NCBI GenBank assembly: GCA_030522415.1
Contig: CM060127.1
Coordinates: 18,586,814-18,650,813 of the forward strand
Source of the DNA: Channallabes apus
Taxonomy: Eukaryota; Chordata; Actinopteri; Siluriformes; Clariidae
DNA length: 64,000 bases
Direction of reading: 5' to 3'
How positions within the stretch are numbered: the first letter of the stretch is position 1; each line of letters begins with the position of its first letter. Under the pieces are notes generated by a model. The model ran no database searches. It had not been told where the DNA came from and saw only the letters and a program-made list of their open reading frames with translations. Made by a program: the position numbers and the translations under genes. This document shows, one piece after another, positions 51,560-62,685 of this stretch.

Positions 51560-54282
51560 CTCGAGAATATAACCCATATAGAGGGCTTATATCATATCCA
51601 AGAACACTTTTGAACAGATAAAGATAGAAAATGACAAGTACATTTCTTAACTTACATATTATATTTAGCTAATTACTAAAAAGATATCACATGTATTGAA
51701 GACCTTTTGGCAATGAAATTGAAGCTTTAACTTCAACAAAATATTACAGCTTACCCATGGGATAAATTATGTTAGGTAGATACAGGTTGTATTTTTTTAA
51801 AAAATCCAACTATGCACAATAAGCCTTGCAAACCTTGGTAAATTTTAACTTGAGTAAGCCTTTAACTGCGATCCTGGAAATTGTGCCTGCATTATAAAAC
51901 ATTATGTTTTCAAGAAACTTACTTCCTTTACTTTTTACTACACACAGACACACACATTTCAAAGGTACAGTTTGATTGTGTGTCAAGACAAAATGTTCAT
52001 AAGAAGTTGTTTTAAAAAGAAAACATTGGTGAAAACAAGCACCAGATGTTGTGACATTCTTTAATACTGTACTATAATTCAGTTTCATCAGCAATAATTT
52101 TTTGATAAGCAAAATTCTATCATGATAGTCAGCTATTACAAAGATGACAGAGTACAGATAAAAGAGAGAGAAAAAAAGACTTCACATCAGATTCACAGTG
52201 TTTTTTTCTATACTTTTTTTTTCCTACACTCTAAATATTAGAGAAAAGTGTTCAACTATTTGTTACCAACATTTTGTAACCATTTATCATTCAAGTTAAA
52301 TAAATAAACAGCAATTTTTTAACATATTATTAAATATCTAATCAATCTTTAATTCAATCAATTAAAACACTACTGACTTGGCATTTATACACTACCTTGG
52401 CCAAAAAGAAAAAAAAAACATCCTAGGCTTCACTTCACCTGGCTTTAGTCTAAATTATATGTGGTGGTCAATTTATGTGTGAAAATGAGTCGTTATGCTC
52501 CTGGAGCCGCTCCTTCACTTACCACTGTGTGGTAACCTGGTTATTCAGTACATCTAGGTTGTCAGCTGACTTCATATTATTGCCGAACAATGTTTCTAAG
52601 CCTAGACCAGACTAACTGACACTTGACCTGACACTGATTCGCTTGTATAGTTTCCACGATGCATTATGAGTGCATCGTTTCATGTTTTTTTTCACTTTTT
52701 TTCTGATTAGTCTCACTAACAAGTGGTTTCCTTAAGGCCACAGCTGTTTAGTCCCAATCCTGTGAATTCCTCATCACATTACCTCTATGCCTATTTTCAC
52801 TATTAAACACAAGGCACATCTAATTTTCTACTGTAAATTTTTTTTATCATACAACTTTACCAAGCATTTAAGTGATTTCTGATCACACACGGTGTTTCTC
52901 GAACCACGATTCTTCCACAAAATTGATGGCTCAGTACTATCCTTCCAGGTTTTAATATTGCATTGAGCAGTTCTTAACCTAATTTCAGTCATTTCAATAT
53001 TTTCATTGCTTGGTGCATGGCAATAATTTGACCCTTATGAAACATAAATTTTTGGCCAGACAGTGTATAAAAATACAGTATATAATTAAAAATACATATA
53101 ATTAGTCGACGTCAAACAAATAAAACACACTATAGGTATTTTATGTCCACACATCATCATAGTAAGCACAAGTCGTTCCCTGAATATGTATAAACACATC
53201 TTAAAAACTACACTAGTTAGAAACATGAACATTATGGCATCATATAGATAACATAAAAGTTTTTCTTTTGGATATCATTTGCGATAAACTAGATGTTAGT
53301 ATCGAGTGTAGTGCAAGATAGGCAGCTTCTTATAATTTTTTATCAAGATGAAAAATACTTAACATTGCACTAAATAATTCTGTCCATAAAGTCAATTTTG
53401 CATACAGTCCTATAATTAGGTTAATAATGAACATAACTCAGGTTAAAATAAAAGATCTACAATCACATTAAATCAAATAAACATCATATAACATTACCTA
53501 AAATAATGCAATTATGACAATTTGTAGTCTAAATTAATCTACCTCCTCAAACAATTGTAATCAAAATTAGAGTTAAAGTAAAACAATCAATATTAGTGCT
53601 ATTAGAGTGGAGTAAAGAGGAATTATTTAATCTATCATGACATTGTGGAATGATAATGTACGGAACAGTTATGATTGGTTAGTGAAATTATTTAATTGGT
53701 TAAATAATTATTTATAATTATTACACATTTTATAAATATTATTATTATAATCGATCAAACAACAATAGATTAAAGTCTCTAACTTCAGATTTCCTATAAG
53801 GACATAGAATTTTATCTCTGTTTATTTTTTTTCTTATAGCAGTACACTCCTTAGCTGCCAAACCTGTGAATTTAAAGGTGAGGAATGACCTCATGTAACC
53901 TTTATAGACTACGGACAACTTTTTGCTGTGAGCTGTAAATATTTAACAGTCTAAACCAAAGTGAACAGACAAAATCTGTTTTTTTGGTGATATGTGGAGA
54001 CTAAAGTCATAATGAATGACTTCACTGAGTCTATTACCGTGAAAATACCTTCACAATTCTATGCATGAGTATGTCTTGTTGCAAACATTGGATTCTTTCT
54101 TGCATATGCAAGTGCCATTTTTATTTTTAGAATTGCAAAAAGCCCTTTACTTCGTCTAAAACAAGTATTACTTCAAAGTATAAAGACAGAAACTTCACAA
54201 TCCTTCCCGTTTCCATTCCATCTGTAAACCTATTCATCAGATAAAGGCACGAAATAAGTGTGGTTGTATCTCGACATTGGTG
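51560..54282. other. Spacer between slc52a3 and slc52a2
   Basis: AT-rich sequence with one complete Tc1-derived element (52390-53065). The remainder, 53070-54282, is AT-rich without recognised repeats and includes the slc52a2 3' UTR (extent unknown; TTTATT at 54118 or 53821 could be poly(A) signals on the minus strand). Confidence 0.6.
52390..53065 (-). mobile_element. Tc1-derived element with both ends, CACTGCCTGGCC family (676 bp)
   Basis: Ends CACTACCTTGGCCAAAAAG (left) and CACTGTCTGGCCAAAAATTT (right, inverted), with TATA at both borders (TA at 52388-52389 and 53066-53067). The internal sequence is a minus-strand transposase relic (GAGCATAACGACTCATTTTC segment; AATGACTGAAATTAGGTTAA segment). 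It is heavily mutated and internally deleted. Confidence 0.85.
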
Positions 54283-54492
54283 CTAGCTGCAGGTGTTCAC
54301 ACAGTCTTGAGCTCGCTGAAATACCTGGTACACACTCACTAGCGGGAACATAGTGAGTGCTCCGATGAGAGAACCAACCTGGATGAACACTCCACACCAG
54401 AGCAGAGCGGTGTGTCCTTGCTCATGAAGAAGTGTGCTAACCACCACCTTCACATATGAGAACAAGAATGTGAAGATGATCCATGAGATGAC
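54283..54492 (-). CDS. slc52a2: slc52a2 terminal coding exon
   Basis: The acceptor is TTCTCTCCACAG. It encodes [20 protein letters not shown], then [20 protein letters not shown] and a Cys-containing end [11 protein letters not shown], then TAG at 54283-54285. Confidence 0.92.
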   Translation of the reverse strand, partial: VISWIIFTFLFSYVKVVVSTLLHEQGHTALLWCGVFIQVGSLIGALTMFPLVSVYQVFQRAQDCVNTCS

Positions 54493-56911
54493 CTGTGGAG
54501 AGAACAACGTTAGGGGATGCGTTTAACACTGAATGGTTTTCAATTCTCATCGAAAAACCATTGAACTATCAAAAATATTTTTGTCCTGAAGATTTAAAGT
54601 TGAACTCCCTATTGAATTGAAACTATTAAATATTGGTTTTATATAAATTTGTCATCACTTACCACCATAGCCACTCCTGCATTGGTTCCCAAGAGGGGTG
54701 GGCATGGACTAAGAGCGGCCAGAACTAGCAGATATACAGCAAACATCCCTCCTCCAAGAGACATGAACGCAAGGCCAACACTGGACCTATGACATTGAAA
54801 AAATAACATCACATTTGTCCTCATAATTACACTACCAAGCTGAAACAGTTTGGGCCCTTAACCAAACCCTTAATCCTGTCTGCTCTAGGTGCACCGTATC
54901 AAGGCTGACCCTGCGCTCTGACCCCAGCTTCCAAATAAGCTGAGATGTGAAGAAAGAATTTCACTGTGCTATAAATGTACAGTAAATATGATAAAGAATA
55001 AAACATATCTTGCAGACTAGCAGAAAACCTGATAAAGATAAAACCTGCTTCTGTAAATGTTTTATACAAACCATACATCATTATATCTAATGCATTGCAC
55101 ATTTCCTTTACTATAAAATACACTGTATTGTTGTATTGTATTATGTAGATATTATTTAATCCAAAGAGTGCATTAATATTAGCACCATTAATATTAAATT
55201 GTAAATTAAATCAACACCTTGTGGTCAATAAGATTTAGTTACAACTCTGTAGTATAATTAAAAATGAGGATGAAAATGTACTTTGGAACCTTGGATTGTG
55301 AGTAACTTGGTCTGCAATCGTTTTTGCAAGAATACATTTTAACTTAATAAACAAGCGAGGACCAATGGCTCTTCACTCTTGCGGGATTATGGGTAATCGT
55401 CTCCCATGATCAGTCTCAGTGAGCAGGCATCACTCGTATAGTCAACATCCGTGCGCGTGTGTACTGTTTATTATAACATTGTGTGTGTGTGTGTATGTGC
55501 GTGTGCCTGTTTGTGAAAAGTCATCCTACACAGCAACCTCCTGTGTGGAGGGAGGGGGCTACTGTGTAAGACGAGAGGAGCAAACACTGAAAAACACTGA
55601 AAGGGATCCGTCAGGATTCTTTTTAATGGTAAAGTGCATTTTTATAGGAATTTTGGGGTTGTGGAACAAATCATCAAAGTTTCCATTATTTCTTATGGAG
55701 AAATTCACTTTGATATACTGTATATAGACAGATAAACAGAGGGAAGCACAATGTATATACTTCACTACTTTGTAAAATTTGCATTGCAAAATGTTGCATT
55801 AGCAGACGGAAAACATTTTTACGAACCCACCTTAGAATAACAGCCATGGCCACAAAGCATGCCAGAGGGTTGGCAAGGTTTCCCAAGACAACAGAGAGGT
55901 GAAAAGCCATGGTACCGTACGGCAGGCAGGAGAAGCTCTGAACTGACGGCAACACTCCATTAGTCAGAGCAGTGGAGATTCCGAGGAGCAGGAGCAGATA
56001 GATATTGTGTAAAGTCCAAAAAGACACAACGGTGTCCTTTCTCTCCACTTCCACATGTTCCTCGGATACTGGCGTTTCTTCATTTTGTAACGGGTTCGTC
56101 TCTTGTCCTTGATATTTCTCAGTCTCTTGCTCTGAAACCTGACTCGCTTCAGGAGATGCTGCAACTGTGTATGTCAGTGCCAAGAAGGAGAGTGAAGAGA
56201 TAGCCAGCATGGCAGACAAGAACCAGAAGAAGTCCTGTGCTGGAAAGTTCTCTTTAAGATTATCAGGATGTGTGCCATTTTCTGTCTCAACACATTCGAC
56301 CTTTCCCACACCTTGTCCTAGCGCCACAATACATGGGAAAAGCGCACTGAGGCCCTGGCCCACAAAAAATGTCCGGATGTACTGTGGAGGGTAACGAAAC
56401 ATAAAGGGCAAAAAGGTAACGGTAGATGTGCAGCACACAGTTGCCAGCACCAAAGAGAGCAGCAAGAAAGCGATGGATCTTTGTGCCCCGGCAACTGTAG
56501 CCACTTCTGACCAGAAGAGGGCGAGAAAGGCTGAAGCAAGCACCGCCAGGGCCTGTATGACATGAATGAGGACACGCTCATTCAGACACCCAGGAGCAAA
56601 GTGGTGGGTTATAGTGACAGCCAGTGGACCCACATTACCAAAAGCAATGAGTACGGAAAGATAAGCTGGCAAATTCCACCCTACAAACAGAAAACAGAAG
56701 ATGATTTCACCAGCCATGCAAAATCATGTTTATTTATATATTTTTTATGCACCCTTTCCTATGATTATTCAATGAAGTGAAGTGATTTACCTTCTGGCAA
56801 AACGCTTACCACCACAGGCAACTCGACCCAAAGCGAGTTTACAGCTATCCATGATCCCATTCCAAAAAAGGCCACCAAAATGTGCATGACAGCAGCATGA
56901 TTCCACCACAT
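54283..56911 (-). CDS. slc52a2: Riboflavin transporter, slc52a2-like (RFVT2), 434 aa
   Basis: Riboflavin carrier of the SLC52 family. Coding exons are 56911-56791, 56680-55831, 54786-54663 and 54492-54283, with GT-AG junctions, phases 1, 2 and 0, and 1305 nt including stop. Family blocks: HILVALFGMGSW-like ([20 protein letters not shown]), [98 protein letters not shown] and [12 protein letters not shown]. CCTSx[16 protein letters not shown], the VEC site and SPCPPL favour SLC52A2 over SLC52A3. A hydrophilic Glu/Gln-rich loop (about residues 235-275) separates the two membrane halves. No breaks. Confidence 0.9.
54663..54786 (-). CDS. slc52a2: slc52a2 third coding exon (124 nt)
   Basis: The acceptor CAATGTCATAG ends at 54787 and the donor GTAAGT starts at 54662. 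It encodes [20 protein letters not shown] and [21 protein letters not shown]. Identical in length and phase to the slc52a3 exon 2. Confidence 0.9.
54787..55830 (-). other. slc52a2 intron 3 (about 1.0 kb)
   Basis: AT-rich with a short (GT)n near 55480. The plus-strand ORF at 55419-55727 is GT-repeat derived. No mobile element recognised. Confidence 0.7.
55831..56680 (-). CDS. slc52a2: slc52a2 second coding exon (850 nt)
   Basis: The acceptor TTTCTGTTTGTAG ends at 56681 and the donor GTGGGT starts at 55830. It encodes residues from GWNLPAYL to AMAVILR, covering most membrane segments and the variable loop with ENGTH (sequon). Confidence 0.9.
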
Positions 56912-56924
56912 TTCGCTATTATAG
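56791..56924 (-). CDS. slc52a2: slc52a2 first coding exon
   Basis: The acceptor TTTTCTTTCAG ends at 56925, so a non-coding 5' exon exists. ATG at 56909-56911 begins [20 protein letters not shown]; a second Met eight codons later could also serve. The exon ends VVVSVLPEG at the GTAAAT donor. It is too short to stand out as an ORF but is required to complete the first membrane segment. Confidence 0.88.
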
Positions 56925-57306
56925 CTGAAAGAAAATTGTAAACCAAATGGTCAATACATACAATTATATAACAGTTCTGGACAGATGATGTTGATTAATT
57001 AAGCAATATCTCACAAGACAGAGTGCTGTTGTACTCAATATGAGCACAGATGTGATGCAGGTGTAGGCACAAGGGTGCAGGTCAAGTGCGGAAGATATCA
57101 CAGCCACTCTGACATCCAGTGCAGCAGAACAATATTATGTGATATTGCTTTTATACAACAGTTCCACAAACACCATTTAAACAAAGTCTTGTTTAAGATG
57201 ATGTAACGTTATCAGATGCGTTTTCTTGCTGAAAGATTCAATGTCTTAAAGTTTGAAAAACCGTAATATCAAATCTTTTTCGATTTGATTAAAAAATGAT
57301 ACTTAC

Positions 57307-57420
57307 AGGATTGTAATATTAATCGACTCGGCACCAAAGTAGCGTGATGATATTCACTTGTATTATCAGTGGTTTCCATTCAAGGCTATTGTCACCCCAG
57401 TCCCTGCTGTACAGGTGTGA
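57307..57420 (-). other. slc52a2: Possible 5' non-coding exon of slc52a2
   Basis: A consensus donor GTAAGTATC is read on the minus strand from 57306. The sequence upstream is of mixed composition. It would splice to the acceptor at 56925, 380 nt away. Inferred only from splice signals. Confidence 0.35.
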
Positions 57421-57689
57421 ATGTGTTACCAAAAATGGATGCTGTACTTGTGATTTGCAGAGTAGAAAAGCAACGTGAGCAGTGTTTAGGTTTTTTTTTA
57501 AGGCCTGAGGCCTGATTTTTTTGAAGGCCTGGTGCCGAAACAACTCAAAGAAGAGCATAAACAGAACCGTTTGTCTCTGTTTAAGCTCTTCTTGCTCTGT
57601 TTTGTATCTGCAGAAATTTTTTTTGACTGATACTCTAACGAAGGTGATAGTTTCTTAAAGAGAATCATCAATTCAACAATCAAGTGCTT

Positions 57690-57960
57690 GTTACAGCGGG
57701 ATGCTTATTGATGTGCCCATGGCCTATGCATGTGATGGACACAGCAAACATGTGGAAGAACGTGCTCTGGTCAGATGAGGCCAAGATTGACCTTTTTGGC
57801 CTAAACACTGCACATCATGAATATACCATGCCTACTATAAAACATGGTGGTGGCAGCATCATGTTGTGGGAAGCTGGTCATTGTTGATTGGAAGATGCAT
57901 GAATCCAAATAAAGAGAAATATTTGAAAAAAAAACATTAGTGTCTGCAAAAGAAGAACTT
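57690..57960 (+). mobile_element. Tc1-family transposase relic
   Basis: The plus strand reads WKNVLWSDEAKIDLFG followed by a diverged middle and HGGGSIMLW, the region around the first catalytic Asp of Tc1 transposases. The frame is then lost (AGHC, stop). Downstream, TCAGGGGGGCTGAATATAAA near 58020 resembles the 3' end of the same type of element. No terminal repeats located. Confidence 0.75.
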
Positions 57961-58255
57961 GCAAAGATATGCAAAGCTGGTAGAGACCTACCCAAAAGAC
58001 TCGGTTTAACAAAGCATTGACTCAGGGGGGCTGAATATAAATGCACACCACAGACAATTTCTTAGCCTATAAGTAAGGAGATTATGTCAACATAATTTTT
58101 GTGTCAATAAAGCTAATTAAAATAAATTCTAAAGCCAGAGTGCGGATAATTTTTCGTTCACCCTCGTAGTATCGGGTGGTGACTGGTGATTCCCATCCCT
58201 AGTAAATGTTATAGTTACTGAGGAGTATGATTTTTTTTTCTAGTGCTGACTTACT

Positions 58256-58258
<3 letters not shown>

Positions 58259-58326
<68 letters not shown>
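58259..58326. repeat. (GT)n microsatellite
   Basis: About 34 GT units. Confidence 0.97.
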
Positions 58327-58327
<1 letters not shown>

Positions 58328-59354
58328 TGTTTTCCAGCTTCATGATGCCCATCACGGAGGATGTGGATGCTCCATATAAACTATGTACATTTGTTTACTA
58401 TTTTGAAATGGAATGAAAGGGCTGTTGAGGGAAGATTACATACATGGAAGAGGGTAGATATAAAATCCCTTGATGGTGGTTAGATATTAAATTGGTAGGG
58501 TATTTAAAAAATGTACTGACATGTGGGGAGCCCATTACACTAAACCATGTTTCATTTGAATTTCATGTTATCCTACAGTTACAACATGGCCTAAATGTTA
58601 TTACAACTGAATCTATGGCAACGACTTTTTACCTTGGCAAGCTCAAAGGTTTTTCACAGAGCTGATAAAGGTTATCTAAGGATAAGTGTTTAGGAATGTT
58701 GTTGCTAAACATGAACCAATAGCCAAAAACAGTCAATTTTGCCAGAAAAGGCCTTCAGGGCAAGTTGAAAAAAAGATCTTTTTTTTTTTTTTGCTTATCT
58801 AGTACCTTCATATTCTGACTTTTAACCATTTTGTCCGTTATAATAAAAGAATGTTTGTGAAACTAAAGTGACACTCAACGCCTTATTGTGGTCATTTTTG
58901 CAGTAACGGGGTAAAAACTTTTTAATAATAAAAACTCTTCTGCATATCTTCAACATTATAACTGATGGCACTTTTAAATCACACTCTTAGCATTATGAAA
59001 TAACACTGAACATACAAAAATCATTTGATGATCATGAGCTTAAGTTGTACACAAAAACTACATAAAAAGTAATTGAAGCAAGGGTTTATTATCTGTTGGT
59101 AATATTGGCAAAAACAAGCTATGAAAATAAATCCACATTATACATATACTTGAATTTCTTCGTAACTATAACAAACTTGTTAAGCGCAAATCAAAGACCT
59201 AGTATAAAAACGTTACAGTTTTTCAAAATAGAGAACATAGATCTACACCTTTTACAATAAAATGACAACTGCAAATTATAAATTTATGAAACAGGTGAAA
59301 TCTCAAACATTGTATCTGTAACCCAGCAAAATTACACAGTACCCTATTAAAAGA

Positions 59355-61993
59355 CTACACTGATTGATTCATGGCTTGTACTTGTGTATCTTCTGAAATA
59401 TTCTGATTTGTCTCAGACCCAACACTGGTGTCCGCATCTTTAGACGGCTCAGTCGCCAAGCTTGTGGACTGGTTCTCACAAGACAAGATGGCATTTAATT
59501 TCTCGAGCATTTCGGGCAAAGTATAGCCTAATCGGTTCAACCGTTCGTCTTTGCTACCGACTATGAACTTTAGGTAGTTTAATTCAGCACGGATGGCCTC
59601 TCGCTTTTGAGAAACGTGTGCTCCTTTCATTTTCATAAGCAACTGTTCAACATCTTGCGCGTTTTTACAAGGGCCTCCATTTTTTGTGACTGTAGAAATA
59701 ATTAACTTCTTGAAATTTTCGGCTTTTATTTTGGCATCTTGCTGCGGTTTGTTAGTAAACTTAATTTTGTTTGGTGGTTGCAGATTTTCTCTGTCAAGCG
59801 GGATGGGAGGATTTGAAACAGAACAGTTCTCGACCGCAGGATCTACAGGTGGAGAGACTTCATTGCCTTCTGAATTGTCTGACACATTATCCTCGGGCTG
59901 CGCTTGGGCTGTGGCTGGCCTTTTTTTTTTTTTGGAGTATGCGTGTCCGAACGGGTATTCACCCATCAAGTGGGAAAACATGCAGCTAGCTAACTTTTCC
60001 ACAAGCTCCCCAGAATGATCTTTGCAGTACAAACCACCAGGTAAGAAGTCTTTGAGAGTTTCCTCCATCACAGCTGCAAGGACCTTCATCGTCCTCTGTA
60101 AGCACTCCTTCATAAGTGCCCCATACTGGTTATTTGCATTATTACGGCAGAAAGAAAACACCCCAGGAAAGTTCTTCTCCTGCATTGGATCCTGGAGAAA
60201 CATGTTAGTTACAGCCTCAGGGTGCATGAGAACAGATGCATCCCGGGACCACTCTAGAAGCTTCTCATAAAGGGAGCAAACATACTTGCTGAAGAACATG
60301 TACTGTGCGTCACTCTTGAGGAGCTGCCAAAAGGGACCCAAGACCTTACAGTAAACAACAGCCACTACACAGACAAGAGCCTGTATGGCTTCATCGCTAG
60401 CATCAGAATTAACACTCTCCAGAAAGATGTTCAGGTCATCCTTCAGTAGCTGTATATCAGACACAAACAGTGCAACATCACTGTAATGGTGAACAAGTGC
60501 AGCTGCTGCCTCAAAATAGTTAATGAACCTATTAGACTGATTGACAGGGAGCCTAGAAGGGTTATTCCTCTCAACACAAAATGCAAGCCAGTGTCTTCTG
60601 TAATTATTGTTGTTTTCTCCTCTTGGACACAAGATTTCACAAGCCATGTTGATGTATCTGGTAACAGCGCTCTCTTCGAAGTTTAAAAAACCTTTAAATT
60701 TGGGGTTTTTGTCACGTCCAAGCTTGTCCCCTGTGGTGTTCATAATTTCTCTTTCAAATGACATGACTTGCTTCTCAACGGCATCAATAAAGTTGAGAAG
60801 GAAATGAGTGTTGCAATGAAGATATTTCAATGGTAGAACCGCAGCTTGGTTGTTCCTCGAGTTATAGTCCAGGATCTTTCGGTTCAGGCATTGCATATCA
60901 GGATCTTCTTTCAACATAAGAGCATACTGATTTTTAAGGAGATCCATAGACACCAGATTAGCACCATCTGTCCTCCCTCCATACATTTCTGTAAGTTTTT
61001 GCAAAGACAGCACAGAGACGTCAAGGATGGATAAACAATCGCCAGTGTCGACCTGTGCCTCATCTTCCGAGTCAAGCATGGGCTCAACAGGCTCACAGTG
61101 ATCATCTTCCTGCACATGACTTAAGTTGATTGCCTGATCAGAGTCATTGCTGCATTCCAGCTTCCGTTTGGTTTTCCTTCGACCAGAGGAAATATTACTC
61201 TCTTTATTGCATTCTGCTTGAGAGTCTGAGACATCGAAGAGTTCACTTTCTCCTTTGATCTGGGTGGTGTGCAATTTTTTCCCCCTCTGGAATAAAAGAC
61301 GTTTTTTTCTCATATGCCCTTTGATTATTGACACCCTTTTATAATCAGGGTCATCCACGGTATCAGGGATAAGATGAAAAGGACTACGTATGAATTTGTC
61401 GTACATTCCATTACTCCTGCTTCGTCTTGTTTGATTTTTCCGACACTGTATTCTGAACCTTCTCAAACTCACCTGAAGGATTTTATTGGCTTTACGGATT
61501 TTACCGTCACCGCAGAACGAAGCGTCGAAGTTAGAAAGCCATGACACTAAAACAACGGGCTCGATTTTTTCTCTTTCAATAAAGCTGGTCAGTTCTAAGA
61601 TCAGACCATTAGTAACATCTGTTAACTTTGCACGATCAGAAAAATCGGACATTTCGAGCAAATCTGTTCTGCTGATCCCAATGCTATCACATATAGGTCC
61701 CACAAAGTCAAAGTTAACGTCTGATTCGAGAAAGCTTTGCCTAGATTTTCCAGTTAAGCTTCCAGCTGTTTCTGTATTCCTTTCAATCAAACCTTGAAAA
61801 TCTGCAGACCGAAGCTTTGGAAAAAGCTTCTGAAGCCATTTTACAACAGTCACCCATGAAACATTATTTTCCTCTTTCATTACACCGACTTGCACCAGGA
61901 GCCGGTTTGTGCAGGGCTTTTCATCCAAATTCAGTGATTCGCCAGTCTGGGACCCAAGGAAGTCATCCAGAAGACTGAAGTAGAAATCATCCT
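59355..61993 (-). CDS. Second coding exon of the 900-residue gene
   Basis: Begins with AG of a Lys codon after TTTTATTGCAG and continues DDFYFSLLDDFLG to the stop at 59355-59357, with no interruption over 879 codons. It contains a 13-base A homopolymer on the coding strand (plus-strand T run at 59921-59933) that encodes KKKK and keeps the frame. Confidence 0.85.
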
Positions 61994-62515
61994 CTGCAAT
62001 AAAACAATGCTTTATGAACAAAACAATATGAACTAAATATTGGTAAAAGACACTGAGTGGTATACATGATATTAACATGATAAATGGTGTCCCTAGTTTA
62101 AAATGCAAATGATAACTTTACAGTACGCGTGTGTGGTAGCCTGAGAAATCTCTTGGTTAGTTGTTTTTACATTTTATACTATCCTATATAAAGTTCGAAC
62201 AATAGCCATTCTGTTGTACATGCATCTCAAGCAAAGTTCTAGCACTGTGCATTTAACCAAGCCTGGTACCCTTAAAAATTTTATTTTAAGATTCCTTTTT
62301 GCACACGACATTTTTATAGCCAATTACAAATTAAATGATTAGGCTTACACCTTTCGTTACTGCACATGGCATAGCAACACCCAATGGTTTTTCCCAACCA
62401 CCTCATAGACCTTAATAACTAGCAAAAAATTAATGAAGAAAACCAACTCACTTAGTTCATCAGCGGTACTCAAGGCACTTGGAACACTGAAACTGGGGTC
62501 TTGAAGGTCCTCCAT
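59355..62515 (-). CDS. Uncharacterised 900-residue protein, possibly transposon-derived
   Basis: Two coding exons: 62515-62452 (MEDLQDPSFSVPSALS...) and 61993-59355, joined in phase 1, with GTGAGT donor and TTTTATTGCAG acceptor. The large exon is a 2.6-kb open frame. Residues 1-240 are mixed alpha-helical-looking sequence with Trp-rich VSWVTVVKWLQKLF and VVLVSWLSNF repeats. Then come a basic stretch (RKNQTRRSRSNG; KKRLLFQRGKK; GRRKTKRKLE), an acidic linker, and a long C-terminal half (RRHWLAFCVER, SNRFINYFEAAAALVHHYSD, GPFWQLLKSDAQY, LLEWSRDASVLMHPEA, LPGGLY, GEYPFGHAYSKKKKRP). From memory these blocks resemble a family of unclassified transposon-associated proteins common in fish and cnidarians, including a LPGGxY and GExxFG pair. 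No DDE triad, zinc finger or named domain is certain. Probably nuclear; function unknown. Confidence 0.75.
62452..62515 (-). CDS. First coding exon of the 900-residue gene
   Basis: ATG at 62513-62515 in GCAGCTATGGAGG; 64 nt encoding 21 residues plus one base, ending at donor GTGAGTTGG. A CTTCTTTGTGCAG acceptor-like sequence sits just upstream of the ATG, so a further non-coding exon is possible. The alternative start inside the long ORF (62108) lies in the intron and lacks support. Confidence 0.65.
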
Positions 62516-62685
62516 AGCTGCACAAAGAAGCGTGGTGGATTGGGAGGGAAAATTTAATCATCTGGAGGTGAACAGTCTTCCAAAAAAAGGTAATATGTTT
62601 CAGCACTGTCGGCCAAAAACATAGCTCATTGAAGGGCTGGTTCTAAGATTGGAATTAGGTGTGCACTGTAGGAAAAATAATTATA

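Larger units (their letters stand above)
57421..59354. other. Spacer between slc52a2 and the 900-residue gene
   Basis: Contains a plus-strand Tc1 relic (57690-57960) and a (GT)n tract, plus the probable 3' UTR of the minus-strand gene (minus-strand AATAAA at 59085-59090, about 265 nt past its stop). Nothing else recognised. Confidence 0.65.

Noticed and set aside
61994..62108. Upstream extension of the 900-residue ORF to a Met at 62108
   Set aside because: A good acceptor (TTTTATTGCAG) lies inside it, and the joined exon at 62452-62515 gives a better start in the correct phase; the extension is hydrophobic intron translation.
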